A stretch of 64,000 nucleotides of DNA from Aliagarivorans taiwanensis DSM 22990 (lineage in GTDB: Bacteria; Pseudomonadota; Gammaproteobacteria; Enterobacterales; Celerinatantimonadaceae): positions 62,001-126,000 of the forward strand of contig NZ_AUBZ01000007.1 in NCBI RefSeq assembly GCF_000429505.1, given 5' to 3'. Shown here piece by piece: positions 1 to 8,098 of the stretch (the stretch's first letter is position 1; every line of letters begins with the position of its first letter). The position numbers and the translations under genes are program-made. The notes beneath the pieces are model-generated. The model saw only the letters and a program-made list of their open reading frames with translations. It searched no databases and was not told the DNA's origin.

Positions 1-12
1 CTAGAACAAACC

Positions 13-711
13 ATGGAGCAGGTGCGCGAGCACACTTGGTATCAGTCGGCCTCACTGGCCATCGCGGTTGCGCTATGCAGCTCGCTATTGCTGCTGCTGA
101 ACAGCTTTACCGCCCCCGCCATCGAGCAGCGGCTGCGCGAAGACAAGCTCGCCGCCATCGATATGGTGATCCCAGCCAGTTACTACCACAACGCCTTGCT
201 CGACACCGAGCAGCGCTTCGAGTTCGATGGCCAAAGCTACCTGTGGTATCAAGCCAGCGATGAGCTTGGCCAGCCCTCCGGCTATGTACTGCAGGGCCAA
301 ACCCCGGGCTACGCCGGAGCCATCGAGTTTTTAGTCGGCCTCGACCAACAGATGCAGATCCTCGGGGTGCGGGTGCTCAGCCATGCCGAGACCCCGGGCC
401 TGGGCGATAAGATTGAGATCGCCAAGGACCAATGGATTACCAGCTTCGAGGGGCTCAGCCTCAGCAATACCGCCACCAGCCAATGGGCGGTAGAGAGAGA
501 TGGCGGCCAGTTCGACCAGTTCACCGGCGCGACCATTACCCCACGTGCGGTGGTGTATGGGGTGCACCATAGCCTGCAAGCGCTGGCCGAGCAGCTCAAG
601 CCAGTCGCCGAGCAGCCTGCCAACCTTCCTCCCCTCAGTCTTCACAGCCCTCATCCTTCACACTTGGACCAACAGGAGTCAGCTCATGAGCAACTATCGC
701 AGCATTTTTAA
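13..711 (+). CDS. rnfG: Rnf complex subunit RnfG (FMN-binding)
   Basis: This is subunit G of the membrane ion-translocating ferredoxin:NAD+ oxidoreductase (Rnf). It is a mostly periplasmic flavoprotein held by one N-terminal helix. The helix lies at about residues 12-34. The FMN-binding domain carries the covalent flavin motif FTGATIT at residues 170-176, where the last Thr is the expected FMN attachment site. The length of 232 aa is normal for the family. The ATG lies only 12 bases into the window, so its ribosome binding site cannot be judged; a TAG at 2-4 may be the stop of rnfD. The 3' end overlaps rnfE by 26 bases, which fits translational coupling. The function assignment is secure; the link to nitrogen fixation is inferred from rnfH and the nearby nif genes. 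Confidence 0.95.
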   Translation: MEQVREHTWYQSASLAIAVALCSSLLLLLNSFTAPAIEQRLREDKLAAIDMVIPASYYHNALLDTEQRFEFDGQSYLWYQASDELGQPSGYVLQGQTPGYAGAIEFLVGLDQQMQILGVRVLSHAETPGLGDKIEIAKDQWITSFEGLSLSNTATSQWAVERDGGQFDQFTGATITPRAVVYGVHHSLQALAEQLKPVAEQPANLPPLSLHSPHPSHLDQQESAHEQLSQHF

Positions 712-1408
712 AGACGGCCTGTGGGATAACAACGTGGTGCTGGGCCAGTGTCTGGCGCTTTGTCCGCTGCTGGCGGTTACCTCCACCGCCACCAACGGCT
801 TGGGACTGGGGCTGGCGACCATGGCGGTGATGATCTGCGCCAACGTGGCAGTATCCTGTTTGAAGCCCTTTATTAGCCGGGCGGTGCGGATCCCGATTAA
901 TATCTTGCTGATCGCCTCCTTGGTGACCATGACCGACCTTATCCTCAACGCCTGGCTGCACCCGCTGCACAAGGTACTGGGGCTGTTTATTCCATTGATT
1001 GTGACCAACTGTGCGATCCTTGGCCGGGTGGAATCCTTCGCCAGCCGTAACTCCGTGCTGCCCGCCCTTGCCGATGCCGTGGCGATGGGCCTTGGCTTTA
1101 CCTGGGTGCTGGTAGTACTGGGCGGACTGCGCGAGGTACTCGGCTCTGGCACTCTGTTCGCCAACGCCAGCATCCTGCTCGGCCCCGCCTTCTCCTTTAT
1201 GGAGCTGCAGGTGATTGAGGATTATCGCGGGATGTTGCTATTAGTGCTGCCGCCGGGAGGCTTTATCGTACTCGGTGGCCTGCTGGCCCTGCACCGCCTG
1301 CTTAAGGCGTGGCTGGAGAAGCCTAGCGAGCCCGACGTTGAAGCGCTTTCGTTAAAAGAGCCCGTCGAAGAGCCCGGCGAACAGCCGTCTGTAGAAGGAG
1401 CCCGCTAA
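686..1408 (+). CDS. rnfE: Rnf complex subunit RnfE
   Basis: RnfE is a multi-spanning inner-membrane subunit of the Rnf electron transport complex, partner of RnfA and RnfD. The 240-aa product begins MSNYRSIFKDGLWDNN and shows the conserved early motif GLWDNNVVLGQCLALCPLLA, the segment TNCAILGRVESFASRN and about six hydrophobic helices. The open frame runs further upstream (to 500), but the ATG at 686 is preceded by AGGAG at 674-678 with correct spacing and matches the family N-terminus. The C-terminal 30 residues are acidic and probably cytoplasmic. The stop codon TAA shares its last base with the ATG of rnfH. Confidence 0.95.
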   Translation: MSNYRSIFKDGLWDNNVVLGQCLALCPLLAVTSTATNGLGLGLATMAVMICANVAVSCLKPFISRAVRIPINILLIASLVTMTDLILNAWLHPLHKVLGLFIPLIVTNCAILGRVESFASRNSVLPALADAVAMGLGFTWVLVVLGGLREVLGSGTLFANASILLGPAFSFMELQVIEDYRGMLLLVLPPGGFIVLGGLLALHRLLKAWLEKPSEPDVEALSLKEPVEEPGEQPSVEGAR

Positions 1409-1671
1409 TGCATGTCAGTATTGCCTACGCCACCCCCGAGCAGCAGCTATGGCTGGACCTGGAAGTGCCAGAAGGCGCCACCGCCATCCACGCCATCCAC
1501 CAAAGCGGCATCCTCGACCTGTTCCCGCAGATCGATCTACAACAACAAAAGCTGGGGATCTTCGGCCGCTTTGTGGGCTTGGACAACCCCTTGGTCGAAG
1601 GGGATAGGGTGGAGATCTACCGCCCTACCACCTGGCGACCCGATGATGATGACGAAGATGATGATGACTAA
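1408..1671 (+). CDS. rnfH: RnfH family protein
   Basis: This is a small ubiquitin-fold protein (87 aa) of the RnfH/UPF0125 family. It starts MHVSIAYATPEQQLWLDLEV and contains the typical GIFGRFVGLDNPLVEGDRVE segment. The biochemical role is unknown. rnfH directly after rnfE is the arrangement seen in nitrogen-fixation-linked rnf operons (for example Rhodobacter and Azotobacter rnf1), whereas many housekeeping gammaproteobacterial rnf/rsx operons are followed by nth. The C-terminus is an unusual run of eight Asp and one Glu, and a strong terminator follows at once, so this gene ends the operon. Confidence 0.93.
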   Translation: MHVSIAYATPEQQLWLDLEVPEGATAIHAIHQSGILDLFPQIDLQQQKLGIFGRFVGLDNPLVEGDRVEIYRPTTWRPDDDDEDDDD

Positions 1672-1673
1672 AA

Positions 1674-1699
1674 AAAGGCTCGCGAAATGCGAGCCTTTT
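1674..1699 (+). terminator. Intrinsic terminator of the rnf operon
   Basis: The stem GGCTCGC / GCGAGCC with loop GAAAT starts three bases after the rnfH stop and is followed by TTTT. Upstream A residues extend the stem. It ends the rnf operon. Confidence 0.85.
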
Positions 1700-1734
1700 C
1701 GTTAGTTACAGATGAGGTTTAGCGCATTAACTGA

Positions 1735-3200
1735 TTACTCGGCGTCAAATGCACCTCGCATGATGTTGTTGATCGAGGTGTTATCGATAATGTGGCCGTT
1801 AAACACCTGCTTGTTGACGCCCCAGCTAAAGATAGAGACGTCGGCGTTGGTGTGATCGCCGGTGCTCCAGCTCACTTGCGGGCGCTCTCCTTTGCCGTTG
1901 TTACGGATAAGTTCCAGGCCACCGGTTTCGTGGTCAGCGGTGACAATCACCAAGGTTTCGCCGTCGGCCTTAGCCCATTCAACCACTGCAGCTACCGCAT
2001 CATCGAAATCGAGGGTTTCCTCGATGACTCGGTCGATATCATTATTGTGGGCTGCAAAGTCGATCTGTGAGCCTTCGATCATCAGGAAGAAACCATTAGG
2101 GTTTTTCGACAGGATATCGATGGCGGTTAAGCTCATCTCTGGCAAGCTCGGAATATCCAAAGACTCATAGCTCCAGCCTTTTTCACGCTGATAGCGGTTT
2201 GGCGAGATATAAGGGATTTCATCTACACCAAAGATACCCGCAAACAGGATCTCCGCATCGGCATCGCTCGCAGGCAGGGTGGCCAGCTTGGCTTGCATAT
2301 CGGTGTCATTGTTCACCACGATGTAGTCGTTATCGTTCGCCGCTTGGCTAATCACATCAACGCCGCTGACTTGCTTGGCGCCGCATAGGGTGACGTTTGG
2401 TTGAACATCGCCATACATGCTTGCTGATAGCTGCACAAAGTCGTTACGGTTTGGTCCGTGAGAGGCAAAGCCTGCTGGGGTTGCATGCACACAGTGCGAG
2501 GTCGCCACGATACCACCGGAGCGGCCGCTTAGCTGGGCGTACTCCAGAATCGTCTGTAGCGGTGAGCCATCACCGGGGTAGGCCAGCGATACCACGCCAT
2601 TGTTTACTTTGCGTCCGGTAGCCAGTGCGGTTGCTGCTGCCGCGGAATCGGTGTAGTAGTTTTCACCGATGCCAGGTAGTTGCTCAAACCCTAACGTATC
2701 GGCACTGGCGGTTTTTGCTCGGCCATGGCTGGTGCCTCGCTCCATAAACAGGGTTTCACCGAGATAGGCGCGGCTAACATCGATAGCGCCATCGCCCATA
2801 CCATCACCGATCATTAGGATCACGTTTTTAGTGGGTAGCAGGTCAATCACGTCGACGCTATGGCTATCCACGAGCTCTGCTTTAGTGCCCGCATTGGTGG
2901 TAAGCGTTACATCGAATGAGCCCGCAGGATCAGCTTTTGCCAGCTTTCTGAAGTTCTCAGTGGTTTGGGTCTCATCACCAAGCAGTGTTACTGCTGCATC
3001 ACCGCTCACCTCCCAATCATAGCTTTCTGCATCGCTAGAGCCGTCAGCCCCTACACTCGTGGCAACCAATCGATGCTGGTAACGATATCGCCATCGCGAT
3101 CAACGTAAACGTATTCGGTGTCGCTGCCACAGCCAACCAGCGTGACGGCGCCGATCACCGCCATGGCACTATATAGCAACGAGAGTTTTGCTTTTTTCAT
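1735..3200 (-). pseudogene. Alkaline phosphatase lipoprotein, frameshifted near the 5' end
   Basis: The enzyme is a PhoA-family phosphomonoesterase. The main frame (from a TTG at 3069 to the stop at 1735) carries the metal-binding start VILMIGDGMG, the phosphoserine motif TDSAAAATALATG, the metal motif VTADHETGG and TGDHTNAD. That frame has no signal sequence and no ribosome site. A second frame begins with ATG at 3200 (MKKAKLSLLYS), has a lipobox LVGC with Cys24 as the lipidation site, reads to DWLPRV and stops at about 3055. One extra base in the run around 3065-3070 would join the two into a ~488-aa outer-membrane-anchored phosphatase. The break may be real or a sequencing error. An AAGGAA-type ribosome site precedes 3200. 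Confidence 0.8.
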
Positions 3201-3578
3201 ATCCTTGTATTCCTTTCCCTTATCAGCGAGCTATAAACCCGCCTTATATGTGATGCCAATACCAATTGGCTCGAGAAAGGCTAGCGAAAAAAACATCAAA
3301 TAAGAATTGACCAAAAAGTCAAACTGCGAAGGTTAGCTATTTAAAATCAGCAAGATAGAGAAAAAGTGGGATTGAAAGGCTTTTCATTTTTCGCTTAGAT
3401 TACAGTTATGTGACAAAGGAAGTCTGACCAGAGTCGGGAGAGTCTGTTGGATTGACTAAGCGCTGACGCTTCCTTTAGCTAAGCGAGAAAAGTCAATTGC
3501 AATAAGCGATTAGTCTAGGTAACAAGGCAGGTCCTAAGTTAACAACCGAAACAAATCGGCAACTGATACTTGTGGGTG
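3201..3578. other. Intergenic, AT-rich, no gene seen
   Basis: This stretch lies between the phosphatase start and a dispersed repeat. It is richer in A/T than its neighbours and presumably holds the phosphatase promoter. I found no convincing Pho box, small gene or RNA structure. Confidence 0.5.
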
Positions 3579-3841
3579 TATACCCAAATAACTTCAAGAT
3601 GCTTGTTCAGCGAGATTTTCCAGGCCTTCAGGCAAGGCACTATTGCGCCGATTTAGTGGTCTAAATCAAGCAATAGTAACGCAGCATGAGGGCTTGGAAA
3701 ACTCGCCCAATGGGAGGAACTCAATGTCCATAGTGCTTTGTTGAAAACACTTGAAATGGGCCACCATTCCTAAGTACTTTCTCCGCGCCCTATGGACATT
3801 GGGTTCCTCTGAATCCTGCATCTTGAAGTTGTTTGGGTATA
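3579..3841 (+). repeat. Dispersed ~263-bp element with terminal inverted repeats (copy A)
   Basis: The left end begins TATACCCAAATAACTTCAAG and the right end is its inverted partner, ending in GTTTGGGTATA. Inside it a short conserved core (TTTAGTGGTCTAAATC) and the phrases AATGTCCATAG and CTATGGACATTG form a second inverted pair. The reverse complement of 6692-6953 aligns with it from end to end. It encodes nothing and has no transposase, so it looks like a non-autonomous intergenic element. It lies eight bases beyond the stop of the GGDEF gene. Confidence 0.85.
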
Positions 3842-3849
3842 TATATAGC

Positions 3850-4815
3850 CTAACGGCCTTTCTTGGCCTGCTTCGCTTGATACATCAGCTTATCGCCCGC
3901 CTCCAACAAGGCCTCTAGCGATGGGTGGCGCTCGGGGTCGTACTCCACTACCCCGCAGGAGAAGGCGATGGCGCAGCCACAGCGCTCGGCCAACTCGTTA
4001 CTGGTGGTTAGGGCATTGAGCCGCTTGAGGGCTTCTTCGGCTTGCGTCTTGCCGGCGTTACTAAACAACACCACAAACTCATCGCCACCGAGCCGCGCCA
4101 CCACATCGGCATCGCGAAACACCTGACTTAGCTGGTTGGCGAACTCCTTCAATAAGCGGTCGCCATGTTTGTGGCCAAGCCGGTCGTTGATTTGCTTGAA
4201 GTCATCCAGGTCGATAAACACCAGACTGGCAGGCAACTGTTCACGGGCGCACAGTTGTAGCGAGTGTTGGGCCAACAGCATAAAGCCGCGGCGGTTGGAG
4301 ATATTGGTGAGCTCGCACATGGTGGCCAGTTGATAAGCGGCAAACTCGTTCTCAATCATCCGCGCCAGATCCACTAAGGGCTCCAGCTCATCACTGGTCA
4401 GCAAACGCGGATGGGTATCGATAATACACAGGGTGCCCAGTTTAGTTTGGTCAAAGGCCCGCAGCGGGCAGCCGGCATAGAAGCGGATATGCGGCTCGCT
4501 GGTGACCAAAGGGTTGTCGGCAAAGCGCGGGTCTTTGGTGGCATCGCAGATAATAAAGGGCTCATCACCTAAGATGGCATGGCCACAAAACGAGATATCC
4601 CGCTCGGTCTGGCATACCTCGGTGCCGAGCTTCGATTTAAACCACTGGCGGTTCTCATCGACAATGCTCACCAAGGCGATGGGCACATCGAACATGCGCT
4701 TGGCCATTCGGGTGATCCGATCGAAGCGCTCTTCGGCAGGGCTATCGAGCAGATTGAGCGAATGCAGGGTGGTTAGCCGGGCCGCCTCATCTGCGGGTAA
4801 TTTCGGTTTTAGCAA
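3850..4815 (-). CDS. GAF-GGDEF diguanylate cyclase
   Basis: This soluble signalling enzyme probably makes cyclic-di-GMP from two GTP. The first half is a GAF sensor domain (AEERFDRITRMAKRMFDVPI followed by the CGHAILGDEPFIICDA region). The second half is a GGDEF domain with FIDLDDFKQINDRLGHKHGD and an intact active-site LGGDEFVV. I place the start at TTG 4815, because AGGAGGT sits six bases upstream and the family begins LLKPxLPxDEAARL; the frame itself is open to 4899. This gives 321 aa. No membrane segment or signal peptide is seen. The ligand of the GAF domain is unknown. Confidence 0.88.
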   Translation of the reverse strand: MLKPKLPADEAARLTTLHSLNLLDSPAEERFDRITRMAKRMFDVPIALVSIVDENRQWFKSKLGTEVCQTERDISFCGHAILGDEPFIICDATKDPRFADNPLVTSEPHIRFYAGCPLRAFDQTKLGTLCIIDTHPRLLTSDELEPLVDLARMIENEFAAYQLATMCELTNISNRRGFMLLAQHSLQLCAREQLPASLVFIDLDDFKQINDRLGHKHGDRLLKEFANQLSQVFRDADVVARLGGDEFVVLFSNAGKTQAEEALKRLNALTTSNELAERCGCAIAFSCGVVEYDPERHPSLEALLEAGDKLMYQAKQAKKGR

Positions 4816-4956
4816 GTCACAACCTCCTAAAGCCCTAAGCTTAGGAGTGATGATTGCAATCGACAAAGCAGCCGTACAGAGGATGCCCAGTGAGGTCACA
4901 TTATTTCAGTGATCACCTGTTTTTAGCCTGTAAGCCACTGTTTATTGTTTATTTTA

Positions 4957-5619
4957 TCACTTAGTGATATTTGTCTGACCAAGGGCACACAGACGATTAA
5001 GCGGGCAAGCATCGCACTTCGGGGTGGGGTTACAGAACTGCTGGCCGTGGTCGACCATCAAGCCATGGTAGTGGGCGTAGCGCTGGGTATCGGGCGTGAT
5101 AGCTTGCTCAACCAAGCCACGGAAGGCGTCGTAGGATTTGGGGACGTCCAGCCCCACCCGCTCGAAGATCCGCCGGGCATAGGCATCAATCACAAAGCTC
5201 GGCTTGCCCACCGCATACACCAGGATAACGTCAGCGGTTTCGCCGCCAATGCCGTTGATCGCCAGCAGTTGCTTGCGCAGCTCGGCCTGTTCCATAGCGC
5301 GCAGCGCGTCGATACGGTAATCAAAGCCAGCAAACCACTCGGTCAGCGCCTTAAGCCGCTTGGCCTTCTGGTTGTAATAGCCGCTGGAGCGGATCGCTTG
5401 GGCCAGCTCTTCCAGCGACAAGCTGGCAATCAGCTTAGGGTCGAGCGGCTTGCCCAGATTGAGCAGCGCCTGTTCAGCATTGCGCCAGTTGGTGTTCTGT
5501 ACCAGGATCGCCCCGAGCATAATCTCGTAGTGATCATCGCTGGGCCACCATTGGTAGTAGCCATAGTGGCGCTCAAGGCTCTCGAACACCTGTTGTATCA
5601 AGGTTACCGCTTCGCTCAT
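4957..5619 (-). CDS. HhH-GPD DNA glycosylase, MagIII/endonuclease III-like
   Basis: This base-excision repair glycosylase has 220 aa. It carries the segments WWPSDDHYEIMLGAILVQNT and SGYYNQKAKRLKAL, which resemble 3-methyladenine glycosylase MagIII more than classical Nth. The helix-hairpin-helix reads NGIGGETADVIL, followed by the catalytic Asp in VIDAYARR. The Lys that gives Nth its lyase activity (GRKTA) is replaced by Glu, so a monofunctional glycosylase is expected. A C-terminal iron-sulfur motif C-x5-C-x2-C-x5-C is present, one residue shorter in the first gap than in Nth. The ATG at 5619 has GGGAG upstream; a TTG at 5631 is an alternative. The substrate is inferred. Confidence 0.82.
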   Translation of the reverse strand: MSEAVTLIQQVFESLERHYGYYQWWPSDDHYEIMLGAILVQNTNWRNAEQALLNLGKPLDPKLIASLSLEELAQAIRSSGYYNQKAKRLKALTEWFAGFDYRIDALRAMEQAELRKQLLAINGIGGETADVILVYAVGKPSFVIDAYARRIFERVGLDVPKSYDAFRGLVEQAITPDTQRYAHYHGLMVDHGQQFCNPTPKCDACPLNRLCALGQTNITK

Positions 5620-5646
5620 ACCCACTCCCAAGGCGCTATCGCGCCC

Positions 5647-6327
5647 TTACTCCAGCTCGACCGCCGGGCGGAAGGTCATCTCATGCATGATCAGGTCATC
5701 GGGCAGGCTGAGGATCTGGGCGATGCTTTTGGCCACGCTGGCCGGGTGCATGTACTCCGGGCGCTCCGCCTCGCGGAAGTTGGTATCGGTGCCGCCGGGG
5801 TACAGCGCGGTCACCTTCACGCCATGGGGCTGCGCCTCTTTCATCAGGATCCCATTAAAGCCGGCTAGGCCCTGCTTCATCGCTGTATAGGCGCTCATGG
5901 TGGGGTTGGCGCGCTTGGCCACGGTGCTGACCACGTTGATAATATGGCCTGACTGACGGGTCTTCATCTGCTTGAGCGCCTCGCGAGCCAGCAACACCGG
6001 GGCACGCAGGTTGACCGCATACTGCAGGTCGAACTCTTCCAAGGTCAACGCGTCGATGGCGCACTTGCGGGTGTTGAGTCCTGCGTTGTTGATCAGCACA
6101 TCGACATGCCCCAGCAGCTCGCTGGCCTTGTTAAATAGCGCAATGGTTTGCTCAGCATCAGCCAGGTCAGCCGCCACAACATGACAGCCAGTTTCGCTTC
6201 TCAAGCGCTCAAGCTGCTCCTGATTGCGGCCACTTGCCACCACTTGATGGCCTTGCGCGCAAAGCAGTTTGGTTAGCTCAAAGCCGATGCCGCTACTGGC
6301 GCCGGTAATCAGTATATTTTTGGTCAT
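5647..6327 (-). CDS. Short-chain dehydrogenase/reductase
   Basis: This is a classical SDR of 226 aa with a Rossmann fold. It has the cofactor motif TGASSGIG near residue 8, the NNAG motif near residue 85, the catalytic Ser in VVSTVAKR and the YxxxK pair in AYTAMKQG. An Arg after the first strand (ASGRN) suggests NADP(H). The substrate is unknown. It lies 27 bases upstream of the glycosylase gene on the same strand and may be cotranscribed with it. No signal peptide is present. Confidence 0.88.
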   Translation of the reverse strand: MTKNILITGASSGIGFELTKLLCAQGHQVVASGRNQEQLERLRSETGCHVVAADLADAEQTIALFNKASELLGHVDVLINNAGLNTRKCAIDALTLEEFDLQYAVNLRAPVLLAREALKQMKTRQSGHIINVVSTVAKRANPTMSAYTAMKQGLAGFNGILMKEAQPHGVKVTALYPGGTDTNFREAERPEYMHPASVAKSIAQILSLPDDLIMHEMTFRPAVELE

Positions 6328-6691
6328 AGCCTGTGTTCCAAACGATCATTCAGGCCGATAGTTACACACGCTCAGCCGAATGTGGAGGACTGCCATCGCC
6401 GATTGGCATAGTCAGCTCAAACACTCACCAGCTTGTGCAAGTTTACGGCTGTGGTAAACTGCCGCCGATTTTAACGCCAGTGGAGGAAATTAATGATTGT
6501 ATCTCACACCCACCCGGCAAAGGCGCGCAGCTAAACTCAACCTGCCCCTCCTTTTGCCCGGTGTAGCTCTATACCGGGGTCTACCTATCGGTTTGTCACG
6601 CGTCACTGACTAATTCAGATGCTGCGACAGCCTGTATCCAATCTGACCCTGAAGATTCTCTCAAGCACAGCTATGATACGTGCTCAGGGGT
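6328..6691. other. Intergenic, one very short ORF behind a good ribosome site
   Basis: The stretch is mostly featureless. At 6493 an ATG preceded by GGAGG opens a 13-codon frame (MIVSHTHPAKARS, stop at 6532-6534) that resembles nothing I know. It could be a leader peptide or chance, and I do not call it a gene. Confidence 0.35.
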
Positions 6692-6953
6692 TATACCCGA
6701 ACAGCCTCAAGATGCAGGATTCAGAGGTGCTCAATGTTCATAGAGCGAGGCGAAAATACGAAGGAATGGTAAACCATTTCGAGTGTTTTCAACGAAGAGC
6801 TATGGACATTGAGCGCCTCCCGAAGGGCGAGTTTTCCAGTCCCTCATCCTGCGTTACTGCTCCTTGATTAAGACCACTAGATCAGCGGAGCAGTGCCTTG
6901 CCTGAGGAACGGGAAATCTCGCTGAGCACGCATCTTGAGGCTGTTCGGGTATA
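6692..6953 (-). repeat. Dispersed ~262-bp element (copy B, inverted relative to copy A)
   Basis: The ends are TATACCCGAACAGCCTCAAG and its inverted counterpart ending CTGTTCGGGTATA. Reverse-complemented, it follows copy A at 3579-3841 throughout, including TCTAGTGGTCTTAATCAAG and CTCAATGTCCATAG. The right end stops four bases before the ATG of the RsgA-type gene, so that gene's leader is built from repeat sequence. Confidence 0.85.
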
Positions 6954-6957
6954 TACA

Positions 6958-8004
6958 ATGCATTCAAAGTTAACCATCCAGCAACTAGGCTGGAACAGCT
7001 ATTTTTCACAACAACTGACACTCGACGACTACCAACATCAACTGATCGCGCGGGTGGTTGAGCAACAACGTTCGGGCTACCGCCTGCTCAGCGAGCAAGG
7101 GGCGATTGAGCTTGCCAACCATCATCAGTTGCCAGCAATGGCAGTGGGCGATTGGCTGCTGCTCGACCAGCAGCTGCATTTCGTGCGCCTGTTGGAGCGG
7201 CGTTCATTGTTTCAACGCAAGGCAGCGGGTAGCAAGCTGGCGCGCCAGCTGATTGCCGCCAACGTCGATACCTTGTTTATCGTCAGCTCGCTCAACTACG
7301 ACCTAAAGCTCAGCCGGATCGAGCGTTATCTGGCTCTGGCCTATGAAGTGGGCGCGCAGCCGGTAGTGGTACTGACCAAGGCCGACTTGTGCATTGATGC
7401 CAGCGAGCGACGCGCGCAGGTGCAAGGCCTCGACCCGATGTTGCTGGTCGAGACGGTCAATGCTCTGGATAGCGACTCGATTGCGCCGCTGACCCACTGG
7501 TGTGGCAACGGTCAGACCGTAGCGGTGATGGGCTCATCCGGGGTTGGCAAGTCGACCCTAAGCAACACCCTGATTGGCGAAGGCCAGCTTCAAACCGGCG
7601 GGATCCGTGAAGATGACAGCAAAGGCCGTCATGTCACCACCGCCCGCTCGCTGCACCGCCTGCCCCATGGCGGGGTGTTAATCGACACCCCGGGGATGCG
7701 CGAGCTACAGCTCAGCGACTGCGAAGCCGGCGTCAAGGAGACCTTCTCGGATATCGAGGAGTTGGCCCAGCAATGTCGTTTTAGTGATTGCCAGCACGGC
7801 AACGAGCCAGGCTGCGCGGTGCAACAAGCGCTTAGCACAGGGGAGATAGACCAACGCCGTTTGGACAACTACTTCAAGTTGCTGCGCGAGCAGGCGCGCA
7901 ACGGTGCCAGCCTGGCCCAGCAGCGCTCCAAGGATCGCGAGTTTGCCAAGATGTGCCGCTCGGTGATGAGTGAGAAACGCAGGCGTAAGTCGCGAGAGGG
8001 CTGA
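6958..8004 (+). CDS. rsgA: RsgA-type small-subunit-dependent GTPase
   Basis: This circularly permuted GTPase (348 aa) acts on 30S ribosomal subunits late in assembly. An OB-fold comes first (AVGDWLLLD region), then the permuted G domain in the order G4 (VVLTKADLC), G1 (GSSGVGKST) and G3 (DTPGM), and finally a zinc site [14 protein letters not shown]. It lacks the long basic N-terminus of E. coli RsgA, so it may be the second paralogue found in many marine gammaproteobacteria. The ATG at 6958 matches the family N-terminus ([16 protein letters not shown]), but no Shine-Dalgarno precedes it: a dispersed repeat ends four bases upstream. Confidence 0.88.
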   Translation: MHSKLTIQQLGWNSYFSQQLTLDDYQHQLIARVVEQQRSGYRLLSEQGAIELANHHQLPAMAVGDWLLLDQQLHFVRLLERRSLFQRKAAGSKLARQLIAANVDTLFIVSSLNYDLKLSRIERYLALAYEVGAQPVVVLTKADLCIDASERRAQVQGLDPMLLVETVNALDSDSIAPLTHWCGNGQTVAVMGSSGVGKSTLSNTLIGEGQLQTGGIREDDSKGRHVTTARSLHRLPHGGVLIDTPGMRELQLSDCEAGVKETFSDIEELAQQCRFSDCQHGNEPGCAVQQALSTGEIDQRRLDNYFKLLREQARNGASLAQQRSKDREFAKMCRSVMSEKRRRKSREG

Positions 8005-8051
8005 TCGATTGATACCGCTTGGTATCGATGGAACGACTCTTCAGCAAAACT

Positions 8052-8083
8052 AAAGGGCCGATGCGTGACAGCATCGGCCCTTT
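8052..8083. terminator. Bidirectional terminator
   Basis: A perfect 13-bp stem AAAGGGCCGATGC / GCATCGGCCCTTT with loop GTGACA lies between two convergent genes. The A and T tracts let it serve both strands. Confidence 0.85.
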
Positions 8084-8098
8084 GCTATCGTCATGAGC

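Noticed and set aside
4945-5868. 307-aa plus-strand ORF
   Set aside because: Antisense to the glycosylase and SDR genes, both of which carry clear family motifs.
6493-6534. 13-codon ORF behind a strong GGAGG
   Set aside because: Too short and without a recognisable product or conserved neighbour; kept only as a remark in the intergenic entry.
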